Notes: a model not told the origin generated them from the letters alone. A stretch of 64,000 nt of DNA from Haloferula sp. BvORR071 (GCF_000739615.1 NZ_BATP01000039.1:1-64000), one strand, 5' to 3'; numbered from the stretch's first letter, positions 24,953 to 34,116 are shown. Numbers and translations: made by a program.

Positions 24953-27900
24953 ATGAATGTATCGGTCGTGATTCCCGCGCATGACGCGGCGGAGACGCTT
25001 TCCCACACCCTCGAATCGCTTCTTGCGCAGACGCATCCTCACTGGGAAGCGATTGTGATCGATGATGGTTCCCGCGATGGCACCTTGGGAATCGCCCGGG
25101 AATTCTCGGTCCGCGACGAGCGGATCCGGGTGATCAGCCAGAGCTGTGCCGGAGTGAGCGCAGCACGGAATGCCGGAATCAGTTTGGCACAGGGCGAGTG
25201 GCTGCTGTTCCTCGATTCCGATGACTGGCTGTCGCCCTCTCACCTCAAGCGCTTGACCGGCGTGCTCGCGGCCGATCCCGGCCTCGATGCTGTGCACTGT
25301 GGGTGGAACCGGGTGCTGCCCGACGGAACGCTGGTGGAGAGGGGCGAAGATCCCTCCCTGCAAGGAGATCTGTTTGGGGTGCTAGCGAGGCGCTGTTGTT
25401 TCGCGATCCACGCCTGCCTGATCCGCCGCACGCTGGTGCAAGAGCTGGGTGCTTTTGACGAGTCGATGCCGACTTGCGAGGACTGGGACTTGTGGCAGCG
25501 GGTGGCCCGCACGGGCGCCCGCTTCGGGTGGATTCCAGATGTCCTGGCCTATTACCGGATGCGTCCCGCCTCCCTGACCACCGATGGAAGGCAATTCCTT
25601 ACCGATGGCCTGAAGGTGATCGAGAGGGGACACGGTTCTGATCCGCGGGTGAACAACACCGCGGCGGGGAATCACGCGGGATCTCCCGTGGGGCAACTCT
25701 CCGCCGTGAAATTCATCTTCGCCACCTGGCCGGCCGCCGTGGTGCTCGGCCACGGAAACGATGCGCGGCCTCTGCTGGAAATGCTGGGTGACGCGATCGA
25801 TCCCACGCTTGATCCGGCATTGGTGGCGGCCTGCATTTTCGAAGCGGCGCTGCTGCCCAGGGCTCTGGCTGCATCCGCATGGCCAGAGCTGTGGGCTGAA
25901 CTGGAAGGGAACGTGCTCAGCTATCTCTCCGCCTTGGAAGTAAGGGCGAAGGTTCCTCTGCTCGCGAGCCGGGCGCGCCGGATCTTGGAGCGCATGATCG
26001 TAGAGCAGCCGGGTTCACCCCGTCCCCTCACCATCGGCCTGACCCACGCCTCCGAAATCGAGGTCACCGGCCCGCTGCACGGCCTCACGCCACCTCGAGG
26101 GGTGGAGCGGGTGCGCTGCGACGTGCTCATGGAGGGGGTGCGCATTGGGCGGGTCTGGCTTCCGGTTTGTGATGGAGTGGTGACGCCACAGGTTGTCGCC
26201 GATGCCATCGCCGCCGAATATGCATGGCCGGTTCTCGGGAAGTTCCTTGAGAAGACCGTGTATCAGGATCTCCGCGCCGAAGAGACGGAAGCTGGGATGT
26301 CGATATTCCGCGGCGAGCTTTGTCTCGCGGATGGACTGCCAGCGGGCGCGGCTTGGTCGCTATGCCACGACACCATCGGCTGGACGGTTTTCCTTCAGGA
26401 GCTGTGGGGCTGTCCGGAGCTGCCCGCGGAAGCTTTCTATGAAACCGGGGAAGCCATGGGTCTTGAGGGGATTGCTCCAGCCGGGCGACGGATGATCGAG
26501 GTGAGTCGGGGATTGCGCGACCTCGTGGCCGCTGGCGATGCCGTGGAGCTTGTGCTCACCGCAGGAGGGCAGGTGGTCGGCACTGTGAATACGCCCAGCC
26601 TGCTCTCTGCCACGGAGTTGCGAGCCCACCTGACAATAGCAGGCGGATTTGAACTCTGCCGCGTGGCGGTTCGGGAAGGACTGCTAGGCAGGCCGATGGA
26701 TCAATCGGCATCCCTGCGCGCGAGGCTGGCGGCGAGCTGCGATGATCTTGCCGAGGAGCCTGAAAGAGTAGGTATGACCTTGGGCCGTCAACCGTCCGGA
26801 ATCACGGGCACCAGTGCTTCCCGGCACGCGCGCTTGCCGGTAGAGGCGTTTCAGGAGTTGCTCGAGATGGCGCAGGCAATCGGGCAGCCGGTGCTCAGTC
26901 CAGTAGACTTGGAGGAGGCGCCGCGTGAGATCGTCTACGCGCCGGATCATCTTGCATGGCCCTTGCCGACCTCGCCTCCCCGCCTCTCGGCAAAGGCGTC
27001 CCGCGAGGTCTCCAGTGGTAGCAGCAGCACCGGGCATGACGGGCATCATTTCGAATCCCTTTTCGCTTCAGGAGAGGATCCCTGGGGATACACGAATTCC
27101 TACGAGGAGAAGAAATACGCCGAGACTCTTTCCCTCCTTCCGGATCAGCCGATCGGAGAGGCGCTGGAACTCGCGTGCGCGGAAGGGCATTTCACCGAGC
27201 GACTTGCCGGTCATGTTGACACTCTGGTCGCCGCCGACATTTCCCGGATTGCCCTGACTCGGGCAGCCGAACGCTGCGTCAGCCTTGGGAATGTGCGCTT
27301 CGAGCATTGCGATCTTACCAAGGATCCGATCCTCGGATCCTACGACCTGATTGTCTGCAGCGAGGTCCTCTACTACGTCGGTGGAGTAGAGGATCTGGAA
27401 TCCGTCGCCGCCAAGATTGCGCAGGCGATCCGTCCGGGCGGGCACTTCCTCTCGGCCCATGCGAATCTCATCGCCGATGAACCCGAGCGGACCGGTTTCG
27501 ACTGGGGACTGCCTTTCGGAGCGAAGCGGATCGGGGAAGCTTTCGAGCGGGTGGAGTTTTTGGATCTGGTGAAGGAGCTGCGGACTCCACTTTACCGGGT
27601 GCAGCTTTTCCGGCGCCGAATGGAAGGGGAGGGGACGCCTGTCCGGGAAGCGGAGATCATTGAAGCCGAGCTCTTGCCAGAGCTTCCGGAGTCGGTGGCC
27701 TCCCACGTCAGTTGGGAGGGCCAAGAGTCCCGCCGCACTCCCAATGCCAGCGCGGTGGTGACGGCGCGGTTGCCCGTCCTGATGTATCACCGTGTGGCCC
27801 CGGAAGGCTTCGCCACCACCTCGCGCTGGCGGGTGACTCCGGAGGCATTTGAGGAGCAACTGCGCTACCTGCGCGGGGCGGGCTTCCACAGCGTGAGCTT

Positions 27901-28459
27901 GGAAGAATGGCGGCTGGCTGCGGAGGCGAGACGCCCCCTGCCGGGCCGGGCCATCCTGCTGACCTTCGATGACGGCTATCGGGACTTCGCCACCCATGCG
28001 TGGCCCCTCTTGAAGCGCTACGGTTTCACCGCGATCGTCTTCCTGGTCGCTGGTCGGATCGGCGGGACCAATGAGTGGGACTCGGCCCTCGGGGAACCCT
28101 TGGAGTTGATGGACTGGGATGAGATCCTGGCCTTGCAAGAAGAGGGCGTGGAATTCGGCTCCCACACCTGCACCCACCCGCCCCTTACCGGGCTCACGCC
28201 GGCAGGTGTCGTGCGCGAGTTGGCGAAGTCGCGGACCATTCTGGAGAGCCGTCTGGGGCATCCCGTCACCGCCTTTGCCTATCCGTATGGGGACAACGAT
28301 CCCGTGGTGCAGCATCTGACGGGGGCCTGCGGTTATCGGTTTGGCCTGACCTGCCGCTCGGAATCGGTGCGGTTCCAGGATTCGCTCTTGGCTCTCCCGA
28401 GGATCGAAATACCCGGAGATCTCGATCTGCCGGGCTTCGTGTCGAAGCTCAGGCTGTGA
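24953..28459 (+). CDS. Trifunctional GT2 glycosyltransferase - NodS-type methyltransferase - NodB-type deacetylase
   Basis: This is a single 1168-residue chain. Residues 1 to ~215 are a GT-A family 2 glycosyltransferase: VSVVIPAHDAAETL, VIDDGSRDGT, SAARNAGI and the metal/nucleotide segment FLDSDDWLS. Residues ~220-690 hold beta-rich sequence without a recognised family. Residues ~697-890 match NodS-like SAM methyltransferases, with DPWGYTNSYEEKKYAETLSLLP and EALELACAEGHFTERLA as the SAM loop. Residues ~939-1168 are a carbohydrate esterase 4 (NodB) deacetylase: VLMYHRV, LTFDDGY (metal Asp near 1004) and SHTCTHPPL (His-x3-His near 1070). These are the NodC-, NodS- and NodB-type activities joined in one protein. 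A role in making an N-modified surface glycan or glycolipid is inferred. It overlaps convergent bioA by 11 bp. Confidence 0.9.
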   Translation: MNVSVVIPAHDAAETLSHTLESLLAQTHPHWEAIVIDDGSRDGTLGIAREFSVRDERIRVISQSCAGVSAARNAGISLAQGEWLLFLDSDDWLSPSHLKRLTGVLAADPGLDAVHCGWNRVLPDGTLVERGEDPSLQGDLFGVLARRCCFAIHACLIRRTLVQELGAFDESMPTCEDWDLWQRVARTGARFGWIPDVLAYYRMRPASLTTDGRQFLTDGLKVIERGHGSDPRVNNTAAGNHAGSPVGQLSAVKFIFATWPAAVVLGHGNDARPLLEMLGDAIDPTLDPALVAACIFEAALLPRALAASAWPELWAELEGNVLSYLSALEVRAKVPLLASRARRILERMIVEQPGSPRPLTIGLTHASEIEVTGPLHGLTPPRGVERVRCDVLMEGVRIGRVWLPVCDGVVTPQVVADAIAAEYAWPVLGKFLEKTVYQDLRAEETEAGMSIFRGELCLADGLPAGAAWSLCHDTIGWTVFLQELWGCPELPAEAFYETGEAMGLEGIAPAGRRMIEVSRGLRDLVAAGDAVELVLTAGGQVVGTVNTPSLLSATELRAHLTIAGGFELCRVAVREGLLGRPMDQSASLRARLAASCDDLAEEPERVGMTLGRQPSGITGTSASRHARLPVEAFQELLEMAQAIGQPVLSPVDLEEAPREIVYAPDHLAWPLPTSPPRLSAKASREVSSGSSSTGHDGHHFESLFASGEDPWGYTNSYEEKKYAETLSLLPDQPIGEALELACAEGHFTERLAGHVDTLVAADISRIALTRAAERCVSLGNVRFEHCDLTKDPILGSYDLIVCSEVLYYVGGVEDLESVAAKIAQAIRPGGHFLSAHANLIADEPERTGFDWGLPFGAKRIGEAFERVEFLDLVKELRTPLYRVQLFRRRMEGEGTPVREAEIIEAELLPELPESVASHVSWEGQESRRTPNASAVVTARLPVLMYHRVAPEGFATTSRWRVTPEAFEEQLRYLRGAGFHSVSLEEWRLAAEARRPLPGRAILLTFDDGYRDFATHAWPLLKRYGFTAIVFLVAGRIGGTNEWDSALGEPLELMDWDEILALQEEGVEFGSHTCTHPPLTGLTPAGVVRELAKSRTILESRLGHPVTAFAYPYGDNDPVVQHLTGACGYRFGLTCRSESVRFQDSLLALPRIEIPGDLDLPGFVSKLRL

Positions 28460-29711
28460 CTCGCGCGAGTGCCTCCCCAATCGCGCTGACGGCCATGCGG
28501 ATCTCCTCCTCCGTGGTGCACAGTGGTAGCATCAGCACCACAGTGTCGCGGATCGGTCGCGTCAGCAGGCCATGCTCACGCATCGCCAGGCAGGCCTTGG
28601 TGCCCAGGCCCTCCGCCAACTCGATCCCGGCGACGAAGCCACACTGGCGCACGGCCTTCACCGCGGGATGCTTCAAGTCTCCCAGCAGCTCCGCCAGCAG
28701 CGAGATCTTCGGCTCCAGCTTCTCCAGGGTTCGCTCTGTCTCGAAAACCTCCAGACTCGCCAGTGCCACGGCGCATCCAAGTGGATTCGCCGTGTAACTA
28801 TGCCCGTAGTAGAAGGCGTTCTCCGCGGGTCCTAGAAAGGCATCATATACCTCTCCCGTGGTCAGCGTCGCTGCCATCGGCATGTAGCCGCCGGTGAGTC
28901 CCTTCGCCACACACAAGAAATCGGGGATCACCTCCTCGTGATGGCAGGCGAACATCTTCCCGGTTCTTCCAAAGCCGGTCATCACCTCATCCAGGATCAG
29001 GTGGACCTCATGGGCATCGCACCATGCGCGCAGCTCGCACAGCATGCCCTTTGGCCATGGGCGCATCTCATTCACGCCTTGGATCAGCGGCTCGATCACC
29101 ACTGCGCAACTCTGCCGGATCGCCTCGCTTGGCAGATGTCGCAAGGCCTCTATCCCGGTCACGAAAGTCACCGGCGTGCCGTGCTTGCGGAAGCGCTCAT
29201 GGAAACGCGCGACACCACCCAGTGAGGCCGCGCCCATGGTGTCGCCATGGTAGGCCTGCTCGAAGGCGATGAAGCCGATGCGCTCGGGCTCGCCGGTCTG
29301 CTGGCGATACTGGATCGCCATCTTCATCGCGCACTCGATCGCGGTGGAGCCGTCGTCTGAGAAGAACACCCGCTCCAGCGTGCCACCGGGGAAGAGCCCG
29401 CAGAGCCGCTCCGCCAGCTCGCTGGCCAGCGGGTTCGCGAAGCCCAGATAGGAGGTGTGGGCCACCGCCGCGAGCTGGCGGGTGATCGCCGCGTCCAGCG
29501 CCGGCTGGTGGTGGCCGTGGATGTTCGTCCAGATCGAGGAATTCCCGTCGAGATACTTCCGGCCTTCCGAGTCCCATAGCCAAGCGCCTTCACCGCGGGT
29601 TAAAACCAGCGGATCTCCTTGCTCCCAAATGCCTTGTGGGGTGAAGGGGTGCCAGCAGTGCTTCTTGTCCGCTTCGATCCAGCGTCGCGTGTCCTCGCGC
29701 ATCGCCGCCAT
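28449..29711 (-). CDS. bioA: Adenosylmethionine-8-amino-7-oxononanoate aminotransferase
   Basis: ATG 29711 (MAAMREDTRRWIE) starts a 420-residue class III PLP aminotransferase of the usual BioA length; longer upstream frames add unrelated sequence. Diagnostic BioA features are WHPFTPQ near the N-terminus, NSSIWTNIHGHHQP, FSDDGSTAIECAMKMA, the YHGDTMGAASLGG block, ILDEVMTGFGRTG and the Schiff-base Lys in CVAKGLTGGYMP. It converts KAPA to DAPA in biotin synthesis, using SAM as amino donor. No other bio genes are adjacent. Its 3' end overlaps the convergent trifunctional gene by 11 bp. Confidence 0.95.
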   Translation of the reverse strand: MAAMREDTRRWIEADKKHCWHPFTPQGIWEQGDPLVLTRGEGAWLWDSEGRKYLDGNSSIWTNIHGHHQPALDAAITRQLAAVAHTSYLGFANPLASELAERLCGLFPGGTLERVFFSDDGSTAIECAMKMAIQYRQQTGEPERIGFIAFEQAYHGDTMGAASLGGVARFHERFRKHGTPVTFVTGIEALRHLPSEAIRQSCAVVIEPLIQGVNEMRPWPKGMLCELRAWCDAHEVHLILDEVMTGFGRTGKMFACHHEEVIPDFLCVAKGLTGGYMPMAATLTTGEVYDAFLGPAENAFYYGHSYTANPLGCAVALASLEVFETERTLEKLEPKISLLAELLGDLKHPAVKAVRQCGFVAGIELAEGLGTKACLAMREHGLLTRPIRDTVVLMLPLCTTEEEIRMAVSAIGEALARVTA

Positions 29712-29938
29712 CCTCGGCCACCCGCGCGGTCCTGAAAACGGCGAAATCACCAATCCGAGGGCCCCTACGCGATCAGGGAATACGCGGGGCCGAAAATTCA
29801 TGTCAGCCTGTGCTCGTTCCTCAGGGAACCACACTGACGAAACGATCTCCCTCTCTGCGGGCGGTCGGCACCACTGGGGAAGGCGACCCCCGGTGAACAT
29901 GCCGGCCGCCCGCTGCGTTTTCAGCCGTTTGGCTCAGG

Positions 29939-30787
29939 TCAGGTTTTGAAATCCCGCAGGCGGAAGGCTGTGTAGCCGATCAAGAACAGAGTCGCGTTCA
30001 GCCCGAAGAGGAAGGCATAGGACCCCGCCAGCTTGGCCCAGGAGATATTCATCTCCAGCAGGTAGACCCAGTTGCTCATCCGCCAAGTCACGAAGTACTG
30101 CTCGTAGGGCTTGAAGAAGGGGAACTCCTGCAGGACCAAGTCCACGAAAAGAATGCTCAACGAGACAATCGCCGCCGACGCCGGCTTCATCTTGAAGCAG
30201 GAGAACATGAAGGCGATCGACGAGAGAGTGATCATGCTGATCCCGATCCCGAGCGCAGCTAGTGAGATCCGGCCCATGCCCTCATTCCAAGTGCCGAAGA
30301 CCCCGAAGACCTTCATCTTGTAATTCCAGACGAAGAGCCCTCCATCCCATCCAAGCGCCGCGACGGCCATCGCGTAGCCGGTGATGCCGACGAAGAGAAC
30401 GAAGGTGATCGTGTAGATGGAAACCGCCGCATACTTCAGCAGCAGGATCCGTAACCGCGAGACCGGGCGAGCCAGCACCAGCCGCAGGTTTCCATCTTCC
30501 GACTCCTTCGCGACGATGTCTCCCGCGACCAGCGCGAAGTAGATCGAGCCCAGCAGGAACATGCTGAAGCCCATGATCCAGTAAGTCACCGTCAGCGAAC
30601 TGTAATAGTCATTGAAGCCAAGCCCATTCGTCTCGATCAGCTCGCGCATGCTGCGCTGGCTGCGCGGTAGCTTGAAGACGAAGAGGATGATCGCCTCCAT
30701 TGCCAGGAAGACGACATAGCCCATGTAGGTCCGGCGGCGGCCGAAGAGCTTGCGGAGTTCACCTCCCAGTTGGCTGAGGAAATTCAT
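29939..30787 (-). CDS. ABC-2 type transporter permease
   Basis: A 282-residue membrane protein with six predicted helices: about 22-38, 72-95, 122-145, 175-195, 200-215 and 250-272. The segment GDIVAKESEDGNLRLVLARPVSRLRIL between helices 2 and 3 is characteristic of ABC-2 permeases. Its ATG overlaps the stop of the upstream ATPase gene by 4 bp, so the two are translationally coupled and form one exporter. The substrate is unknown; NatB/drug-type exporters and gliding or pilus-linked exporters share this plan. Confidence 0.88.
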   Translation of the reverse strand: MNFLSQLGGELRKLFGRRRTYMGYVVFLAMEAIILFVFKLPRSQRSMRELIETNGLGFNDYYSSLTVTYWIMGFSMFLLGSIYFALVAGDIVAKESEDGNLRLVLARPVSRLRILLLKYAAVSIYTITFVLFVGITGYAMAVAALGWDGGLFVWNYKMKVFGVFGTWNEGMGRISLAALGIGISMITLSSIAFMFSCFKMKPASAAIVSLSILFVDLVLQEFPFFKPYEQYFVTWRMSNWVYLLEMNISWAKLAGSYAFLFGLNATLFLIGYTAFRLRDFKT

Positions 30788-31704
30788 GCGCTTGGGATGA
30801 AGGGCTGGGCCTGCTCTTTCGAGTGCCGGTCGGTGATTTCGAGATAGAGGTCCTCCAGCGATCTCCGCACCGGCGCGAAGGAGGAGACCCGGATTCCAAC
30901 TCCCACCAGTGCTGCCACCAGGATCGGTGCTTCAAGCTCCGGAGGCAGGGTGATTCGTCCCGGGCCCACGACCTTCACGCCGTTCAGTTCGAAAAGCCTG
31001 CACGCGCCCTCCCACGGCTCCAGGTCCACCTCATAGACGACAGCCTCTCCTTGGAGCGAAGCCAAGTCGCCGCGGTGAACCAAGCGGCCCTTGTACAGGA
31101 TCGTCACCCGGTCGCACATCTGCTCCACCTCGGCGAGCAGGTGGGAGTTGAAGAGCACGGTCATCCCGCGCTCCTTGCGCAGATCCAGGATGAAGTCGCG
31201 GAACCACTTGATACCCTCGGGATCCAAGCCATCGGTCGGCTCATCAAGCAGCAAGACCTGAGGCTCCGGCAGCAGGGCTTGGGCGAGTGCGAGTCGCTGC
31301 CGCATGCCGTGGGAGTAGTGCCCCACCTTGTCGCGGATCCGGTCACTCAGGCCGACCCGCGCGATCACCTCCCGGGCCGCCTTCGCATCGAAGGAGCCGG
31401 AATAACCGGCCAGGATCTTCAGGTTGTCCCAGCCGCTCAGATACTCGTAGAAGGCCGGGCTCTCGAAGATGGCCCCCACCTGCCGCAGCGCTCCCGAGTG
31501 GTCCTTCTGCACCGAGACACCGCCCACCAGCGCCTCGCCCCGGTCCGGCTCGACCATCCCGAGGATGATTCCCAGCGTGGTACTCTTGCCGGCACCATTG
31601 TGCCCGAGAAGCCCGTGGATCTCGCCCTTCTCGACGTGGAAAGAGATATCGTGCAGCGCGGGTTTGCCGCCGAAGGATTTGCAAAGACCGGTGACGCTCA
31701 GCAT
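30784..31704 (-). CDS. ABC transporter ATP-binding protein
   Basis: A 306-residue ATPase. Walker A GHNGAGKSTTLG (~residues 35-46), Q-loop QVGAIFESPAFYE, signature YSHGMRQRLALAQALL, Walker B VLLLDEPTDGLDPEG and H-loop VLFNSHLLAEVEQMCDRV are all intact. The ~90-residue C-terminal extension (DLYLEIT) is typical of ABC-2/DRA-type exporters. It is coupled to the permease gene by a 4-bp overlap and preceded by a pseudopilin-like gene 12 bp upstream. Cytosolic face of the inner membrane. Confidence 0.95.
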   Translation of the reverse strand: MLSVTGLCKSFGGKPALHDISFHVEKGEIHGLLGHNGAGKSTTLGIILGMVEPDRGEALVGGVSVQKDHSGALRQVGAIFESPAFYEYLSGWDNLKILAGYSGSFDAKAAREVIARVGLSDRIRDKVGHYSHGMRQRLALAQALLPEPQVLLLDEPTDGLDPEGIKWFRDFILDLRKERGMTVLFNSHLLAEVEQMCDRVTILYKGRLVHRGDLASLQGEAVVYEVDLEPWEGACRLFELNGVKVVGPGRITLPPELEAPILVAALVGVGIRVSSFAPVRRSLEDLYLEITDRHSKEQAQPFIPSA

Positions 31705-31716
31705 GGCTCGATCGAG

Positions 31717-32247
31717 CTAACGGTTGACGCCGAACTTCACCTTGTTGGAAGCGGAAAGGTCGGCATAGAGGAAATTCGTGCCGGTCTCGCCGGGGTGCCA
31801 GTCTTCCTTGTCGGTCACCAGCGGGATGCGCACGTCCGCGCCGGTCTTGCCGAAGAACTCGAGCTGGAAGCGGTTCCGGCCACTTTGCGTGCTATTCCAG
31901 ATGTAGCTGCTGCCGCTCTTCTCGAAGATCTCGTGATCAGCGGGGCAGTGATAGCTTTCGGGGTCACCGAGATAGGAAGCGAGTTCCGTTTCGAGCACCG
32001 GCGTATCCTCCGCCTTCGACTTCCGGCCCGCGGCCACGTTTGGCATCGTCTGCGCGTGGTCTTGCAGGTAGCTCTCCAGAGCGACTCCGATCTGCCGCAA
32101 GTTCGAGAGGCAGGCCGCGCTGCGCGTGCGCGCCATCACCGAGGTGGTGATCGGAAATGCGATGGCGGCCAGCACCACGATGATCAGCAGCACGACCATG
32201 ATCTCAGTCATGGTGAAGCCGCGGGATTTGACGCCGGGTTTCCTCAT
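31717..32247 (-). CDS. Type II secretion/type IV pilus-like prepilin
   Basis: 176 residues with a classical class III prepilin signal: a basic leader (MRKPGVKSRG) cut before Phe, then FTMTEIMVVLLIIVVLAAIAFP with Glu at mature position 5. The body starts ARTRSAACLSNLRQIGVALESYL, as in DUF1559/GspG-like minor pseudopilins of Planctomycetota and Verrucomicrobiota. It needs a prepilin peptidase, which is not in the window. It overlaps the upstream membrane-protein gene by 4 bp and sits 12 bp before the ABC exporter ATPase, suggesting one operon. Confidence 0.88.
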   Translation of the reverse strand: MRKPGVKSRGFTMTEIMVVLLIIVVLAAIAFPITTSVMARTRSAACLSNLRQIGVALESYLQDHAQTMPNVAAGRKSKAEDTPVLETELASYLGDPESYHCPADHEIFEKSGSSYIWNSTQSGRNRFQLEFFGKTGADVRIPLVTDKEDWHPGETGTNFLYADLSASNKVKFGVNR

Positions 32248-32876
32248 CGCGATCCGGGACCCAGATCCTGCCCCCGCAGATTCTGCATCAGTTCATTCGT
32301 GGATTCCATCAGCGGAGCCAGGTCCAGCTTGGTATCAGCGCTGGCCTTCTCGAAGTAAGCTTTCATCCCTTCGGATTGAACCTTCTCCACCACATCCTTG
32401 CCGAGTTCCTGCAAGCGGGTCATGTCCTCGCCGGTCTTGCCGGTCTCGATGTCCTTCAGTGCCTTCTCGACGAATTGCTTCCGCTTCTCCGGTGGCAGCT
32501 TGTCGATTGCTTCCATGAAGCGGCCCATGGACTCCCGCACCGTCAGGTCGATAAAGAGGATCTTCTCGTCGTGACTCATTCGCTGGGTCATGTGATCCAG
32601 CGAGCGGTCGTCGCGGGCCTTCTCGCGTTCCGCGAAATCAAGCCGGTTCACCAGATCCGCCATTTCGCGGATCTTCTTCTCCCGCTGCTGGCCACGCGCA
32701 GAGTCCGGGGCCGAATTATTCTGCGACCAATCCTCGAATCCCGAGGAGTTGGCCTCGGCCGCGATCTTTTCCGCGGTGATCTGCTTCGAGCCTGCGAAGG
32801 CACGTACGGCGGTGACCGCTCCCCACAGTAGAACGAGGGCAAGCAGGGTCTGGATCAGAACTCTTTTCCGGCGCAT
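32244..32876 (-). CDS. Membrane-anchored helical protein, first gene of the pseudopilin/ABC operon
   Basis: 210 residues. One N-terminal membrane helix (VLIQTLLALVLLWGAVTAVRAF) precedes a soluble, strongly charged, all-helical domain (REKKIREMADLVNRLDFAEREKAR ... MSHDEKILFIDLTVRESM). No known family is recognised. It overlaps the pseudopilin gene by 4 bp, so the four genes 32876-29939 appear co-transcribed. A structural or regulatory role with the pseudopilin is a guess from context. Confidence 0.7.
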   Translation of the reverse strand: MRRKRVLIQTLLALVLLWGAVTAVRAFAGSKQITAEKIAAEANSSGFEDWSQNNSAPDSARGQQREKKIREMADLVNRLDFAEREKARDDRSLDHMTQRMSHDEKILFIDLTVRESMGRFMEAIDKLPPEKRKQFVEKALKDIETGKTGEDMTRLQELGKDVVEKVQSEGMKAYFEKASADTKLDLAPLMESTNELMQNLRGQDLGPGSR

Positions 32877-32976
32877 GGCAGCGTGCCGAAAATAGGCGGG
32901 ATGCTAACACGCGCAAGTGTGCAGGGTGCCTTGGAAAGGGCTTCGCCGATTCTTCGCCGGTCTTTCAAAAAGTAGT

Positions 32977-33034
32977 CCGCCAAATCCGGCGGGCAGTCAG
33001 AAGTGCTTAGTCCGCTCAGGGGGCTGAGCGGATT
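32977..33034 (-). terminator. Tandem GTCCGC-type hairpins after tsaC/sua5
   Basis: Two adjacent hairpins, CCGCC ... GGCGG (32977-32992) and TCCGCTCAG-GGGG-CTGAGCGGA (33011-33032), each framed by AGT/ACT-like flanks. The second touches the stop codon of the threonylcarbamoyl-AMP synthase gene. On the minus strand a T-rich tract lies beyond the pair (the A-run near 32967). Confidence 0.75.
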
Positions 33035-34064
33035 ACTTCGCGGAGGCCCTTCTCAGCCGGTCCATGATCGCCACGCCCAGACCGGTTTCGCTCACCGGCT
33101 CGGCCACGATCGCGTCCAGTCCCTCCTCATCCAGCACCCGCATCACGTGGAAAAGGCGGACTGCTGCCTCCATCAGCTTGCCGCTGCCGGGGCTAAGTTC
33201 CTCGACGGTTTCCCACTCGTGCAGGTCCATGTAGCCGGCCTTCGGATCGCCACGGTAGCTCAGCAGGCCGTATTTCTTGCCCGGCTCCGGGCGGAAGTCC
33301 TCCGGCTTGTCGAACATGAGGAGGGGAGTCCGCGGCGCGTAATGGCTCTCCAGTTGGCCGGGAGCATCCGGGCGCTCGGTGACGGATTTCTTCTCGATCA
33401 CCACCTTGCCGAACTTCTGCAGCTCCTCCTTGGTCACCGGCCCGGCACGTAGCACCCGGATCAGCGGCTTCTGCTCGCCGCCGCGATTCTCGATCGTGAT
33501 GATCGTGCTCTCCAGCCCCTCGCGGCAGGCCCCTCCGTCGATGACGAGGGGGATTCGGCCCTCCAGCTCTTTCAGCACCGCGCTGGCGGAGGTCGGGGAA
33601 ATCCGGCCGAAGCGGTTCGCACTCGGCGCGGCGATCGGGCGGCCCAGCTCCTTGCCGACGTTGCGGAAAATCAGGTTCGCGCTCTGCCGCACGGCGACCG
33701 TCGGCAGCCCGCTGGTCACCAGATCCGGCACCTTGTCGGTTTTCGGCAGCACGATCGTCAGTGGGCCCGGCCAGAAGGCCCCGGCCAAGCTCTTGACCGT
33801 GGCGGCGATGTCTTCCGGCACCACGGCAACTTCCGCCAGTTCCTTGAAGGAAGAAATGTGAACGATCAGCGGGTCGAAGGCCGGACGCTCCTTGGCCGCG
33901 AAAACCTTGGCCACCGCGTCCGCATTGAAGGCATCCGCGCCCAGTCCGTAGACCGTCTCGGTTGGCAGCGCCACGATCTCGCCCTTGGCCAGCAGCGCCG
34001 CGGCTTCACGGACGGCTGCCTTCATATCATCTTCTTGGGCGGATAGGATGCGGGTCTCGGACAC
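33033..34064 (-). CDS. tsaC: L-threonylcarbamoyladenylate synthase (Sua5/YrdC type)
   Basis: 343 residues, the long Sua5 form: the YrdC catalytic domain (about 10-205) plus a C-terminal Sua5 domain (~230-340). YrdC motifs are GEIVALPTETVYGLGADA, the KERP active-site segment (VFAAKERPAFDPLIVH), FWPGPLTIVLPK and PIAAPSANRFGRISPTSA. It makes threonylcarbamoyl-AMP from Thr, bicarbonate and ATP, the first step of tRNA t6A37 formation. The partner tsaB is encoded at 42546; tsaD and tsaE are not in the window. Confidence 0.95.
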   Translation of the reverse strand: MSETRILSAQEDDMKAAVREAAALLAKGEIVALPTETVYGLGADAFNADAVAKVFAAKERPAFDPLIVHISSFKELAEVAVVPEDIAATVKSLAGAFWPGPLTIVLPKTDKVPDLVTSGLPTVAVRQSANLIFRNVGKELGRPIAAPSANRFGRISPTSASAVLKELEGRIPLVIDGGACREGLESTIITIENRGGEQKPLIRVLRAGPVTKEELQKFGKVVIEKKSVTERPDAPGQLESHYAPRTPLLMFDKPEDFRPEPGKKYGLLSYRGDPKAGYMDLHEWETVEELSPGSGKLMEAAVRLFHVMRVLDEEGLDAIVAEPVSETGLGVAIMDRLRRASAK

Positions 34065-34116
34065 GCCCCCAGCCTGTGCCGCCGGGGGAGACTTGGGAAT
34101 GGCATTTTTGGGCGGA

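Noticed and set aside
24953-28459. Nod factor synthesis
   Set aside because: Three Nod-type activities are present, but no NodA-like acyltransferase is seen and the bacterium is not a rhizobium; only the domain types are claimed.
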